Below, piece after piece: positions 41,590 to 50,110 of a DNA stretch of 64,000 bases. Within the stretch, counting starts at the first letter, position 1; each line of letters opens with the position of its first letter. Source of the DNA: Bradyrhizobium icense (lineage in GTDB: Bacteria; Pseudomonadota; Alphaproteobacteria; Rhizobiales; Xanthobacteraceae); assembly GCF_001693385.1 (NCBI RefSeq), contig NZ_CP016428.1:6324001-6388000 (forward strand), written 5' to 3'. The notes beneath the pieces are model-generated. The model searched no databases, had not been told where the DNA came from, and was given only the letters and a program-made list of their open reading frames with translations. The position numbers and the translations under genes were made by a program.

Positions 41590-43026
41590 CTACCGGCAAT
41601 CGAGCTGGGCTTCGAACCAGCTCTGCAGCGACGCTGCGAGCGGCGGCCAGGCCCGCTGAAATGGCGCGAGTTGTCTTGCGTTGGCCCGATAGATTCCGCG
41701 CAACTCCTGCTCGATCGCGGGGAGATCGACACTGGTGCAACGGCCTTCGCTCACGATCAGCCGTCCGTCCACCACGACGTCGCGGAGCAATGACGCATTG
41801 CCGCGCGCGAACAGGAGATCGATGGGGTCGACCGGCATGATCCGGTCGCGGTCGAGCCGGTCGAGATCGAGCGTGACGAAATCGGCCGGCGCGCCGGGGA
41901 CGAGTTCACCGGTACCGGGCGCGCCCGTCGCTTTGCGGCCATTGGCGATGGCGAGCGCGAGGAACTCGGCAGCGGTCCAAGTTCGCTCGAAGCCAAGGCC
42001 GCCGTGCATCATCTGCACCAGCCGCATCTCGCGCAGCACGTCGTCGTCTTCGTCGAGCGCGAGACCATCGACGCCGACTGCAATGGCGCAGCCACATCGG
42101 TGCGCCGCGGCGATCGGGGCAAGGCCCGAGCGCAGGTGCAAATTGGAGGAGAAGTTGGTGACGATGCGCGCCCCGGACGCTGCAATCATCTCGATCTCGT
42201 CGGGGCGGGCGTGGATGCAATGCGCCAGCGTCAACCGCTCCGACAGGAAGCCGATGTCGCGGAGATAACGGACGACGCCTTCCGGAAAATGCTGGTCGGC
42301 CCAGGCGCGTTGGTAGATTGTCTCCAACAGATGCATGTGGATGCGCCGCCCGGTCAGCGCCGAATTCTCCGCCACCGCCTCGAGCAGCGGTTTTGAGCAC
42401 CACTGTACGCCGGCCGGGCCGAGCTGTACCTCTACCTTCGGCCCCGCGACGGCCGAGGCTATCGCATCCGTCAGCTCGATATAGGCCTTGGGCGACATCG
42501 GCGCACGGACGAACAATTCCTCGATCGTCCTGCGATCGTCGCTTGAGAGTTGCGACAGCACCGGTTCGCCGTCGCCATAGACCACCGGGTTCTGGTCGCG
42601 CACTGCGAGCGCGAACGCGATGCGGATGCCGACGTCGGACGCCGCCCTCGCAATCGCCTTTGCCTCCTCGATCAGCGGCATGGTGCCGCTTGGCCGGGTA
42701 TAGTGCACCATCATCGCCGCGCAGCCCGCCCGCGCCGAGCGGGCCAACGCCGAGGCCGCGGTCAGATAGGGATCGACCGGCGTGCCCAGCGCCGAGCGCA
42801 GGATCCAGCTTTCCAAGGGCATGCCGAGCGCGCCGAACGAGGACGCGGTGGGCCGCGCATGGTCGTGGGCGTTGACGAAGGCGGGAAGAATGAGGGATCG
42901 CGGGGCGGTTGTGGGTAAGACTGCCTCGGAGATATCGGTGATGAGGCCGTTGTCGTGGCGAAGCACGACATTCTCGATCAGGCCGTGGTCCGGGCCGGAG
43001 AATAGGCTGTGTGCCGCGATTTCCAT
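41590..43026 (-). CDS. Cytosine-deaminase-like amidohydrolase
   Basis: A 478-residue amidohydrolase-superfamily protein. Metal ligands: NAHDHARP (H-D-H motif), HMHLLET, LAHCIHARPDE and VGVDGLALDEDDD. These suit the cytosine deaminase/TRZ-ATZ-type hydrolase group acting on heterocyclic amines or amides. The start at 43026 (MEIAAHS) is chosen because the 17 codons before it are in a repeat. It is downstream of the NMT1-type transporter genes on the same strand, so its substrate is probably imported by them. The long product length and DHARP variant set it apart from classical CodA. Confidence 0.82.
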   Translation of the reverse strand: MEIAAHSLFSGPDHGLIENVVLRHDNGLITDISEAVLPTTAPRSLILPAFVNAHDHARPTASSFGALGMPLESWILRSALGTPVDPYLTAASALARSARAGCAAMMVHYTRPSGTMPLIEEAKAIARAASDVGIRIAFALAVRDQNPVVYGDGEPVLSQLSSDDRRTIEELFVRAPMSPKAYIELTDAIASAVAGPKVEVQLGPAGVQWCSKPLLEAVAENSALTGRRIHMHLLETIYQRAWADQHFPEGVVRYLRDIGFLSERLTLAHCIHARPDEIEMIAASGARIVTNFSSNLHLRSGLAPIAAAHRCGCAIAVGVDGLALDEDDDVLREMRLVQMMHGGLGFERTWTAAEFLALAIANGRKATGAPGTGELVPGAPADFVTLDLDRLDRDRIMPVDPIDLLFARGNASLLRDVVVDGRLIVSEGRCTSVDLPAIEQELRGIYRANARQLAPFQRAWPPLAASLQSWFEAQLDCR

Positions 43027-43040
43027 CGTGTCACCGCACT

Positions 43041-43126
43041 CCGTCATTGCGAGGAGCGCAGCGACGAAGCAATCCATATTTCCCCGTGCACAGACATGGA
43101 TTGCTTCGATACGCTCGCAATGACGG
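43041..43126. repeat. Inverted repeat between the transporter and amidohydrolase genes
   Basis: CCGTCATTGCGAG at 43041-43053 and AAGCAATCCAT face ATGGATTGCTT and CTCGCAATGACGG ending at 43126, around a short spacer with TATTTCCCCGTGCACAGAC. The element would make a long RNA hairpin inside the operon. It is a familiar Bradyrhizobium-type repeat by pattern. Confidence 0.7.
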
Positions 43127-43141
43127 TCTTAAGCACCCGAC

Positions 43142-44167
43142 TCAATTCGCCGTATACACCAGCTCCCGCTCCGCACGCGGCGGCAGGAACTCGCGGGAGA
43201 AAATCTCCGACGGCGCCGGCGCGCGGGCGAGCTGGTAGCCTTCGACGATGATGCCGATGGCGCGCGCCATGCGGTCGTCCTTGACGTCGCCGACGCCGAT
43301 TTCCTTCATCTCCGGCGAGACGATCAGTTTGTCAAACGAGAACTGGAGGCGGCGCTTCTCGACTTCGGCATTGATCAGATTGTCATAGTTCACCGCCGCC
43401 TTCATGCCCGCGTTCTGGTCCTTGGCGATCGCGATCACGGCCTTGTTGACGGCGCGAACGAGGCCGGCGACGGCCTTGGGATTGGACGCCAGCAGCTTGC
43501 GCGACACCATCATGCCGTTGGAATAGAGATCGAGGCCGTAATCGCCGAACGAGAACCATTTGTAGTCCTTGTCGGGATCCTGGCGGTTCAGCACCAGGTT
43601 GAAGTAGCTCGTAATGTTGAACACCAGCGCGGCATCGATATCGCCCTTGATCAGCATCGGCTCCTGCAGGTTCGGCGCCATGTTGGAGATCTTGATCTTC
43701 TCGCCCTCGAGCTTGTTCTTGCTGGCAAACACCGGCAACAACCGCGTCGTCGGCGTGCCCTGCGCGCCACCGAGCGTGCGGCCCTCAAAGTCCTTGATGG
43801 TGTTGATGCCGCTGGTCTTCTTGGTCACGATGGCGAACGGCGGCTGGTTCCAGATCATGTAGACCATCACAGGCGCGTCCTGCGGCTTGGTCGAGGCGTT
43901 CTGGATGATGGCGTTGACGTCGCCGAAGCCGGCGTCATAGGCGCCCGACATGATGCGCGTCACCGTTGCACCGGAGCCCTCGCCCTGGTCGATCACGACA
44001 TTGAGGCCCTCTTCCTTGAAGAAGCCGTTGTCCTTGGCATAGAAGAACGCGGCGTCGGACCCTTGCGTCTTCCAGCCCAGCGTGAACTTGATCGTCGTTT
44101 CCTGGGCACACGCTGTGCCGGCGAACAAGGCAACTCCCAGCAGCGCGGCGCTTACTCTGGCTAACAT
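43142..44167 (-). CDS. NMT1/THI5-like ABC transporter substrate-binding protein
   Basis: A 341-residue exported protein: signal peptide ending at ACAQ (residue 22), then KFTLGWKTQGSDAAFFYAKDNGFFKEEGLNV (in parts), the NMT1/THI5-like signature. Family members bind pyrimidine precursors, taurine, sulfonates or nitrate-like ions. It heads the ligand side of an ABC system with the permease and ATPase genes upstream. Because cytosine-deaminase-like hydrolases flank it, a pyrimidine- or hydantoin-like ring is a likely cargo. Confidence 0.88.
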   Translation of the reverse strand: MLARVSAALLGVALFAGTACAQETTIKFTLGWKTQGSDAAFFYAKDNGFFKEEGLNVVIDQGEGSGATVTRIMSGAYDAGFGDVNAIIQNASTKPQDAPVMVYMIWNQPPFAIVTKKTSGINTIKDFEGRTLGGAQGTPTTRLLPVFASKNKLEGEKIKISNMAPNLQEPMLIKGDIDAALVFNITSYFNLVLNRQDPDKDYKWFSFGDYGLDLYSNGMMVSRKLLASNPKAVAGLVRAVNKAVIAIAKDQNAGMKAAVNYDNLINAEVEKRRLQFSFDKLIVSPEMKEIGVGDVKDDRMARAIGIIVEGYQLARAPAPSEIFSREFLPPRAERELVYTAN

Positions 44168-44212
44168 CGTGATCTCCTCGATAAGGGTTGGATGGGGGAG
44201 TGGCGAAAATTT

Positions 44213-44989
44213 TCATGTCGCGATCACGTCGCTCTTGCGGGTGGCCCAGCCGGTGACGCGGCCCTCGATCAGCGAAAAGACCACGTAGAGGGCGACACCG
44301 AGGCCGGCGAGCACGAACAGGCCGGCGAACACCAGCGGCACGTTGAAATTCGAGGACGCGGTCATCATGACGTTGCCGATGCCGCGGTTGGAAGCGACGG
44401 TCTCCGACAGCACCGCGCCGACAAAGGCGTAGGAGATCGCGACCTTCAGCGAGGCAAAGAAGAACGGCATGGTGCGCGGCAGTCCGACGTTCCAGAGGAT
44501 GTCGAACTTGCTGGCCCCTAACGCCTTCAGAACGTCTTCGAGTTCAGGTTCTGTCGTCGCCAGTCCCGTCGCGATGTTGACCACGATGGGGAAGAAGCAG
44601 ATCGAGAGCGCGGTCAGCACCGCCGGCACCGTGCCCGAGCCGAACCACAGCACGAAGATCGGCACGACAGCAACTTTTGGAATCGAGGAAAATCCAACGA
44701 GCAGCGGATAGGCCGTGTCATAAGCGGTTTTGGAAACGCCGATCACCGCGCCGAGCACGACGCCGAGCCCGACGCCAAGAACAAAGCCGACCATCGTCGT
44801 CGCCAGCGTCTGCAGGATATGGGGCCACAGGATCGGGAATTTCTCGAACAGCGTGACGAATACTTGCGAGGGACGCGGCAGCACCAGATCGGACATGCCA
44901 GTCATCAGGCAGAACAATTCCCAAGCGACGAAGAACAGCACGATCAGTGCCGCCGACCATGCTTTTTGGCGATAATCGAGATCGGGCAT
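44213..44989 (-). CDS. ABC transporter permease (SsuC/TauC type)
   Basis: A 258-residue permease with about six membrane helices. The EAA-type loop is ELEDVLKALGASKFDILWNVGLPRTMPFFFASLK (in parts), as in SsuC/TauC/ThiX permeases. The gene starts 2 bp after the ATPase gene stop and is followed by the binding-protein gene 45 bp on. Confidence 0.9.
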   Translation of the reverse strand: MPDLDYRQKAWSAALIVLFFVAWELFCLMTGMSDLVLPRPSQVFVTLFEKFPILWPHILQTLATTMVGFVLGVGLGVVLGAVIGVSKTAYDTAYPLLVGFSSIPKVAVVPIFVLWFGSGTVPAVLTALSICFFPIVVNIATGLATTEPELEDVLKALGASKFDILWNVGLPRTMPFFFASLKVAISYAFVGAVLSETVASNRGIGNVMMTASSNFNVPLVFAGLFVLAGLGVALYVVFSLIEGRVTGWATRKSDVIAT

Positions 44990-44991
44990 GG

Positions 44992-45858
44992 TCAGGCCGC
45001 TCCCTGTGCTGAGGCGGTGCGCGCATCAACGATGAAGGCGCGCAGCTTCTGGTTCAGCGCGACGAAATCGGGCTCGAATGTCATGGCAACCGTGCGCGGC
45101 CGGGGGAACTCGACGCGGCTGTCGTCGAGGATGCGGCCGGGGCGCGCGCTCATCACGCAGATGCGGCTGCCGAGGAACGCGGCCTCGCGCAGGTCATGCG
45201 TCACCAGGAGCACGGTCGGCCTATGGGCGATCCAGAGGTCCTGCAGGATCGACCACAGCTCTTCCCTGGTGAACTGGTCGAGTGCGCCGAAGGGCTCATC
45301 CAGCAACAGCATGCGCGGCTCGTGGATCAGCGCGCGGCACAGGTTGGCGCGCTGAAGCATGCCGCCGGAGAGTTGCCAGGGGTAGCGGTTGCCAAAGCCC
45401 TTGAGGCCGACCTGCTCGAGCAGTGCATTAGCCTTGTCGCGGAATTCGGTCTTGCGCAACTTTCGGAATTGCGAGCGGAACGGCTCGACGATCTTGAGCG
45501 GCAGCATGATGTTGCGCTCGATCGACATCCACGGCAGCATGGTCGGGTTCTGGAACGCCATGCCGACGCGTAAAGCGCGGGCGGCGACTTCGCGGCCGCC
45601 GACGACGACGACGCCGGCCGTCGGCTGCACGAGGCCGCTGACCAGCCGCAGGATGGTCGACTTGCCGCAGCCGGACGGCCCGACGAGGGCGACAAACTCG
45701 CCGTCGGCGATCCGCAAGCTTGTCGTGGAGAGGGCCGGCACCGCGCGGGCGCCGCGGCCGAAGGTGACGGAAGCCTCCGACAGTTCGATCGCGATCGGAG
45801 TGGCGGAGCCCGGAACCGGCGTGCCCCTAAACTCGGAATGTGGTTGCATGCGCATCAT
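44992..45858 (-). CDS. ABC transporter ATP-binding protein (SsuB/TauB type)
   Basis: A 288-residue ATPase: Walker A GPSGCGKST, signature LSGGMLQRANL, Walker B RMLLLDEPFGALD, and H-loop VLLVTHDLREAAF. The start is uncertain. A TTG at 45876 lies inside the TGCATGCA operator at 45868-45875, so ATG 45858 (or 45855 or 45849) is preferred; none has a good ribosome-binding site. First gene of the minus-strand operon with permease, binding protein and amidohydrolase. Two operators overlap or adjoin its start. Confidence 0.88.
   Translation of the reverse strand: MMRMQPHSEFRGTPVPGSATPIAIELSEASVTFGRGARAVPALSTTSLRIADGEFVALVGPSGCGKSTILRLVSGLVQPTAGVVVVGGREVAARALRVGMAFQNPTMLPWMSIERNIMLPLKIVEPFRSQFRKLRKTEFRDKANALLEQVGLKGFGNRYPWQLSGGMLQRANLCRALIHEPRMLLLDEPFGALDQFTREELWSILQDLWIAHRPTVLLVTHDLREAAFLGSRICVMSARPGRILDDSRVEFPRPRTVAMTFEPDFVALNQKLRAFIVDARTASAQGAA
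45845..45852. promoter_or_regulatory. TGCATGCG, imperfect GntR-type operator copy
   Basis: A GCATGC palindrome (45846-45851) with TTGCATGCGCA context overlaps the third possible start codon of the ABC ATPase gene. It is the weakest of the four related sites in this region. Confidence 0.35.
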
Positions 45859-45864
45859 GGCTGG

Positions 45865-45876
45865 AAGTGCATGCAA
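45865..45876. promoter_or_regulatory. GntR-type operator AAGTGCATGCAA, copy A
   Basis: AAGTGCATGCAA at 45865-45876, with the perfect 8 bp palindrome TGCATGCA, lies just upstream of the preferred start of the ABC ATPase gene. An identical 12-mer sits 103 bp away, before the GntR gene. Confidence 0.6.
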
Positions 45877-45967
45877 GCCGAATGCCAGCCAAACTTGCCT
45901 TTGGAATCAAGGCGCCTCGGATTTGCCGCGCGATCCGGCGGATTCCTTTTGTGCAATTCTACCCCGA

Positions 45968-45979
45968 AAGTGCATGCAA
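45968..45979. promoter_or_regulatory. GntR-type operator AAGTGCATGCAA, copy B
   Basis: The same 12-mer as at 45865-45876, now 70 bp before the GntR start. The 103 bp centre-to-centre spacing is close to ten helical turns, which would permit a repression loop across the divergent promoters. Confidence 0.6.
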
Positions 45980-46048
45980 TTGAGGCGCACAATCAGTCGG
46001 CAATTGTGATAAGAGAGCGCCATTCGAAGCACCCGTCAGGATTCGCCG

Positions 46049-46807
46049 ATGGCGCCCCGCCCCGTCAGCAAGACCGCTGAACCATCCGATAAGGTCGGCG
46101 TGATCTGCCGCGCGCTGCGCCGCGCCATCATCGAGCAGGCGCTGGAGCCCGGCGCGAAATTGCCCGAGGACTCGCTCGGCGAGCGGTTCGGCGTCAGCCG
46201 CACCATCGCCCGCCACGCACTCGGGCAACTGGCCGCGGAAGGTCTCGTCGAGCTGCGCCGCAACCGGATCGCCGTGGTGGCGACGCCGAGCTGGCAGGAA
46301 GCGCGCGACGCCTTCGATATCCGGATCGAACTCGAGCGCCTCGTCGTGCGCCAGCTCGCCGGCAAGCTGACCAAGAGCCAGATTGCCGAACTCAATGCCC
46401 ATGTCGACGCCGAGGACCACGCCCGCGACGGCGCGGATGCGGTCTCGATCCGCCTCGCGACCGAATTCCATATCCTGCTCGCCCACATGACCAACAGCCC
46501 GATCCTGGTGCGTTATGTCAGCGAGGTCGCCTATCGCTGCTGCCTGACGCTATCGCTGTACAGCCGTCCGCATTCGTCCGAATGCGGCATCAACGAGCAC
46601 CGCGCGATCATCGCGGCGCTGGTGAAAGGCGACGAGGCCAAGGTGATGAGCCTGATGCACAGCCATCTGGATTCGGTAGCCAGCCGCGCGCTGGTCGCTC
46701 CTTCCCCGCAGCGCGGCCGCGATTTGCTGGATATTCTGGCGCCCTATGCCGAGGAAGGCGAAGGTGAGCGGGTGGTGAAGCTGCCGAAGGTGGTCAGGGC
46801 GAGGTAA
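46049..46807 (+). CDS. GntR family regulator, FCD subgroup
   Basis: A 252-residue regulator. The N-terminal winged HTH is seen at about residues 15-75 (KLPEDSLGERFGVSRTIARHALGQL, in parts). The C-terminal FCD domain has the conserved Asp (AFDIRIELE) and His residues (EFHILLAHM, EHRAIIAAL) that bind a metal and a carboxylate-type ligand. Divergent from the NMT1-type transporter operon, with TGCATGCA palindromes on both sides; another copy precedes the amidohydrolase at 47381. It most likely represses this whole catabolic group and itself. Confidence 0.9.
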   Translation: MAPRPVSKTAEPSDKVGVICRALRRAIIEQALEPGAKLPEDSLGERFGVSRTIARHALGQLAAEGLVELRRNRIAVVATPSWQEARDAFDIRIELERLVVRQLAGKLTKSQIAELNAHVDAEDHARDGADAVSIRLATEFHILLAHMTNSPILVRYVSEVAYRCCLTLSLYSRPHSSECGINEHRAIIAALVKGDEAKVMSLMHSHLDSVASRALVAPSPQRGRDLLDILAPYAEEGEGERVVKLPKVVRAR

Positions 46808-46812
46808 GACCG

Positions 46813-47229
46813 CTACGCCTCAATCCCCATCTGCACCAGAATCCGCTCGGCGCTGTCGTTCCAGACGTCCATCTTCACGATCTGCCCGCCCCGGACCACA
46901 AAGCGATCGACATAGCGATTGCCTTCGAACGGCGTGCCGTCGAGCCATTCGCCGTAAAGCGTGCCGATGCTGTAGACGACGGTCTCCTCCGCGCCCGGGC
47001 AGACGTCGAAGCGGTCCATCTTCTTCTTGACCCAGCGATAGCGCCGCGCGTTGAAGCCGGTCGGGCCGCGCGGATGGTCAAACTCGCGTCCGCCGGTGAA
47101 GGTGATGATCGTGCCCGGCTTCATGTAGGCCGCGGCGGCATCGGGATCGGGGATCATCGACGCCGTGAGATAGGCCTCGACCACCTCGGCGTCTGACATG
47201 TTGGCTTCGGCTTTGGCGGCAACGGACAT
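46813..47229 (-). CDS. NTF2-fold (SnoaL-like) protein
   Basis: A 138-residue small alpha+beta protein of the nuclear transport factor 2-like superfamily: DAEVVEAYLTASMIPDPDAAAAYM at the start (in parts), IITFTGGREF, GTLYGEWLDGTPFEGNRYVDRFVVRGGQIVKMDVWND at the end (in parts). Some relatives are small isomerases, cyclases or dehydratases; others only bind a ligand. It is divergent from the amidohydrolase gene at 47381, with a TGCATGCA site between, so it probably belongs to the same regulon. Confidence 0.78.
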   Translation of the reverse strand: MSVAAKAEANMSDAEVVEAYLTASMIPDPDAAAAYMKPGTIITFTGGREFDHPRGPTGFNARRYRWVKKKMDRFDVCPGAEETVVYSIGTLYGEWLDGTPFEGNRYVDRFVVRGGQIVKMDVWNDSAERILVQMGIEA

Positions 47230-47275
47230 GGCGGTTTCTCCTGACGCGGGAAATACTACAGTTCAGCCCACAAAC

Positions 47276-47283
47276 TGCATGCA
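47276..47283. promoter_or_regulatory. GntR-type operator TGCATGCA, copy C
   Basis: TGCATGCA at 47276-47283 lies 47 bp upstream of the NTF2-like gene start (minus strand) and about 98 bp before the amidohydrolase ATG at 47381. It links these genes to the same regulator as copies A and B. Confidence 0.6.
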
Positions 47284-47300
47284 CATATTTTGAACAATTT

Positions 47301-47328
47301 AGCTCCAGATTGCACACAATCTGGAGCT
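47301..47328. promoter_or_regulatory. Perfect 12 bp inverted repeat in divergent promoter region
   Basis: AGCTCCAGATTG (47301-47312), loop CACA, CAATCTGGAGCT (47317-47328). It is 53 bp upstream of the amidohydrolase ATG. There is no T-run on either strand, so it is not a typical terminator. It may be an operator for a second regulator or an RNA hairpin in the leader. Confidence 0.5.
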
Positions 47329-47380
47329 GCCCGGCGTCCCCGCTTCCGATAGGTTGAGACCTACTCCAGCCTGACGCCCG

Positions 47381-48622
47381 ATGAACACGAAAACCGCCTT
47401 CGACCTGATCTTCCGCAACGCCAGGACGCGAGCCTCGGCGACACCTCTCGATATCGGCGTCGCGAGCGGGCGCATAGCCGCCATCGAACCCCGCCTTGCC
47501 TGCGAAGCGACCGAGATCGAGGTCGGCGGCAGATTGGCCCTGCCCGGCTTCGTCGATACGCATATTCATCTCGACAAGGCCTGCCTGCTCGGCCGCTGCG
47601 CGCACAACCACGGCAGCGTCAGTGAAGCCATTGCCGCAGTCGCTGCCATGAAGCGCGATTTCACGGTGGAAGACGTCTATGCGCGCGGCGCGCGCGTGAT
47701 CGAGCGCGCCATCGTGCATGGCACCACGCGGATGCGGACCCATGTCGAAATCGATCCGCGCATCGGCTTGCGCGGTTTTGCGGCGGTGAAGGCGCTGAAG
47801 CGCGACTATGCCTGGGCGCTCGATCTCTCGATCTGCGTGTTTCCGCAGGAGGGCCTGACCAACGATCCCGGCGCCGAGGAACTACTCATTGCGGCCTTGC
47901 GCGACGGCGGTGAGGCGATCGGCGGCTGTCCCTATATGGACACCGATCCGAACGCGCATCTCGAAAAGATTTTCGACCTGGCGCAGCAATTCGATGTCGA
48001 TGTCGACCTGCACCTCGATTTCGATCTCGACCCGTCCTGGTGGCATCTCGAAGAGGTCTGCCGGCAGACCGAGCGGCGCAATTACCACGGTCGCGTCGCG
48101 ATCGGCCACGCCACCAAATTGTCGGCGCTGCCGCCGGATCGGCTGAAGGCCGCCGCCGCGCGGCTGGCCAAATGCGGCGTCGCCGTCACCGTGCTGCCCG
48201 CGACCGATCTCTATCTGATGGGCCGTGACGCCACGCATAATGCGCCGCGCGGGCTGACTTTGGCGCACAAGCTCGTGGCGGACGGCGTTCTCTGTTCGGT
48301 CGCGACCAACAACGTGCTCAACCCCTTCACGCCGTTCGGCGACGCCTCGCTGCTGCGGATGGCGAATTTCTACGCCAATGTCGCGCATGCCGGCATCAGC
48401 GAGTTCGATACCTGCCTCGATCTCGTGACCGAACTGCCGGCACGGCTGATGAACTTGAGGGATTACGGCATCGCGCCGGGCAACCCGGCGGACCTCGTCA
48501 TCCTCGACACCGACAGCGGCACCAATGCGATCGCCGAACTGCCCGATATGCTGATGGGATTCAAGAACGGGCGGCAGGTGTTCGAGCGGCGGAAGCCGAC
48601 GCTGTTTCATCCGCAGGCGTAG
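47381..48622 (+). CDS. Amidohydrolase / cytosine-deaminase-like protein 2
   Basis: A 413-residue amidohydrolase: FVDTHIHLDKACLLGRC (H-x-H metal motif), THVEIDPRIGLRG, DLHLDFDLD, GHATKLSALPP and a C-terminal AGNPADLVILDTDS-like close (IAPGNPADLV). The HLDKA motif is typical of cytosine deaminase-type enzymes. It should open or deaminate a cyclic amide or pyrimidine. It has a TGCATGCA site and a strong hairpin upstream. It is a different subgroup from the minus-strand amidohydrolase at 41590-43026, so the two may act in sequence. Confidence 0.85.
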   Translation: MNTKTAFDLIFRNARTRASATPLDIGVASGRIAAIEPRLACEATEIEVGGRLALPGFVDTHIHLDKACLLGRCAHNHGSVSEAIAAVAAMKRDFTVEDVYARGARVIERAIVHGTTRMRTHVEIDPRIGLRGFAAVKALKRDYAWALDLSICVFPQEGLTNDPGAEELLIAALRDGGEAIGGCPYMDTDPNAHLEKIFDLAQQFDVDVDLHLDFDLDPSWWHLEEVCRQTERRNYHGRVAIGHATKLSALPPDRLKAAAARLAKCGVAVTVLPATDLYLMGRDATHNAPRGLTLAHKLVADGVLCSVATNNVLNPFTPFGDASLLRMANFYANVAHAGISEFDTCLDLVTELPARLMNLRDYGIAPGNPADLVILDTDSGTNAIAELPDMLMGFKNGRQVFERRKPTLFHPQA

Positions 48623-48710
48623 CCGATCCCGACAATCGTTATGCTTCGGCCAGACACGGCCATGACAAACAGCGAACCCTCCCGCGATTGACCTCCCCAT
48701 CAATCCACTG

Positions 48711-48730
48711 TTGTTATTGATCAACCACAA
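48711..48730. promoter_or_regulatory. Quasi-palindrome before the enolase-superfamily gene
   Basis: TTGTTATTGATCAACC-ACAACAA: the perfect core TTGATCAA is at 48717-48724, flanked by TTGTT and AACAA. It ends about 25 bp before the gene start at 48755, overlapping where a promoter would lie. The regulator is unknown. Confidence 0.35.
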
Positions 48731-48754
48731 CAACAAGCTCCGGGGCAGGAAATC

Positions 48755-49969
48755 ATGAAAAGAGCCACCACCGTCAGAAGCGTCGAAACGCTCGCCTGCG
48801 ACGCCGGATGGCGCAACTACCACTTCGTCAAGATCATGACCGAGGACGGCATCGTCGGCTGGAGCGAGTACGACGAGGGTTTTGGTGCGCCCGGCGTGAC
48901 GGCGGCGATCGAGCGGCTTGGCGCGCGCGTCGTCGGCAAGAACGCGTTCCAGCACGAGCGGATTTACGCCGAACTGTTTGCGGCGACGCGGCCGGCTGCC
49001 GGCGGTGTGGTGGCACTGGCGCTTGGGGCTCTCGAGAACGCGCTGCTCGACGTCAAGGCCAAGGCGCTCGGCGTGCCCTGCTACGAATTGCTCGGCGGCA
49101 AGATCCGCGACCGCATCCGAGTCTACTGGTCGCATTGCGCGACCTGGCGCATCAACCATCCCGACTGGTTCAAGCCGGCGATTACCGATCTCGACGGCGT
49201 CAAGTCGATCGGGCGCGAGGTGCGCGAGAAGGGTTTTACGGCGATGAAGACCAACATCTTCGTCTACACCGACGGCAAGCCGCAGGGCTGGCGGCCGGGC
49301 TTCGGTTCGCCGTTCGAGCCCGAGATCAATGTCGATCGCAAGGTGCTGCGCAATCTGTGCATGCATCTGGAAGCCATCCGCGACGGCGCCGGGCCGGACG
49401 TCGACCTACTGCTCGACCTCAACTTCAACGCCAAGACCGAGGGCTATCTCAAGATCCTCCGCGCCATCAAGGACATCGACCTGTTCTGGGTGGAGATCGA
49501 CACCTTCAACCCGCAGGCGCTGGGCTACATCCGCCGCCAGAGCCCGCATCCGGTCTCGTCCTGCGAGACGCTGTTGGGGCTGCGCGAGTTCCTGCCCTAC
49601 TTCAACGAACAGGCGATGGACGTCGCGATCATCGACACACCGTGGAACGGGGTGTGGCAATCGATGAAGATCGCCGCGGCCGCCGAGCATTTCGAGGTCA
49701 ACGTCGCACCGCATAATTTCTATGGCCACCTCTGCACCATGCAGAACGCGCATTTCTCCGCCGCGGTGCCGAATCTGCGCATCATGGAAACCGACATCGA
49801 TCGCCTCGCGTGGGACCATGAGTTGTTCACCCACGTGCCCGATATCGTCGATGGTCACCTGGTGATGCCGGACCGGCCCGGCTGGGGCACCGAGCCCAAC
49901 GAGGAAGGCCTGCGCGCCCATCCGCCGAAGAACAAAGGCGGGCTGTTGAATTACGGGCAGAAGAAGTAG
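48755..49969 (+). CDS. Mandelate racemase / muconate lactonizing enzyme family (enolase superfamily)
   Basis: A 404-residue enolase-superfamily protein with capping domain (residues 1-120: SVETLACDAGWRNYHFVKIMTEDG, in parts) and a TIM barrel. Metal ligands: DLLLDLNFNAKTEG (Asp), FWVEIDTFNP (Glu) and SSCETLLGLREF (Glu). AMKTNIFVYTDG suggests a KxN/K-type position in place of the usual KxK. Such enzymes abstract the alpha proton of a carboxylate and dehydrate or racemise a sugar acid or amino acid derivative. The substrate is unknown. It follows the amidohydrolase by 132 bp on the same strand. Confidence 0.88.
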   Translation: MKRATTVRSVETLACDAGWRNYHFVKIMTEDGIVGWSEYDEGFGAPGVTAAIERLGARVVGKNAFQHERIYAELFAATRPAAGGVVALALGALENALLDVKAKALGVPCYELLGGKIRDRIRVYWSHCATWRINHPDWFKPAITDLDGVKSIGREVREKGFTAMKTNIFVYTDGKPQGWRPGFGSPFEPEINVDRKVLRNLCMHLEAIRDGAGPDVDLLLDLNFNAKTEGYLKILRAIKDIDLFWVEIDTFNPQALGYIRRQSPHPVSSCETLLGLREFLPYFNEQAMDVAIIDTPWNGVWQSMKIAAAAEHFEVNVAPHNFYGHLCTMQNAHFSAAVPNLRIMETDIDRLAWDHELFTHVPDIVDGHLVMPDRPGWGTEPNEEGLRAHPPKNKGGLLNYGQKK

Positions 49970-49982
49970 CGAACCTTGGCCG

Positions 49983-50076
49983 CCATACCATGCGGGGTAT
50001 CCAGTACGCCGCGACCTACCCGTTCAATCACTGACGTCTCGGCGTACTGGATCGCCCGCTTTCGCGGGCGATGACA
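49983..50076. repeat. Dispersed palindromic repeat, copy 2
   Basis: Same element as at 37490-37596: GGTATCCAGTACGCCGCG, TTCAATCACTGACGTCTC, and the end hairpin ATCGCCCGC-TTTC-GCGGGCGAT at 50051-50072. It lies between two convergent genes (enolase-superfamily gene and Liv-type binding protein). Confidence 0.72.
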
Positions 50077-50110
50077 GCGGTGGCTGTTTGTGGAGTTCGC
50101 AACATTCTGC

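Noticed and set aside
47301..47328. The 12 bp hairpin as a rho-independent terminator
   Set aside because: It lies between divergent genes, where no transcript is expected to end, and has no T-run on either side.
48717..48724. TTGATCAA as a FixK/FNR box
   Set aside because: The FixK/FNR consensus is TTGAT-N4-ATCAA; here the half-sites are abutted with no spacer, so it was recorded only as a quasi-palindrome.
47882..49366. A 494-codon minus-strand open frame
   Set aside because: Antisense to the amidohydrolase and enolase-superfamily genes; no motif.
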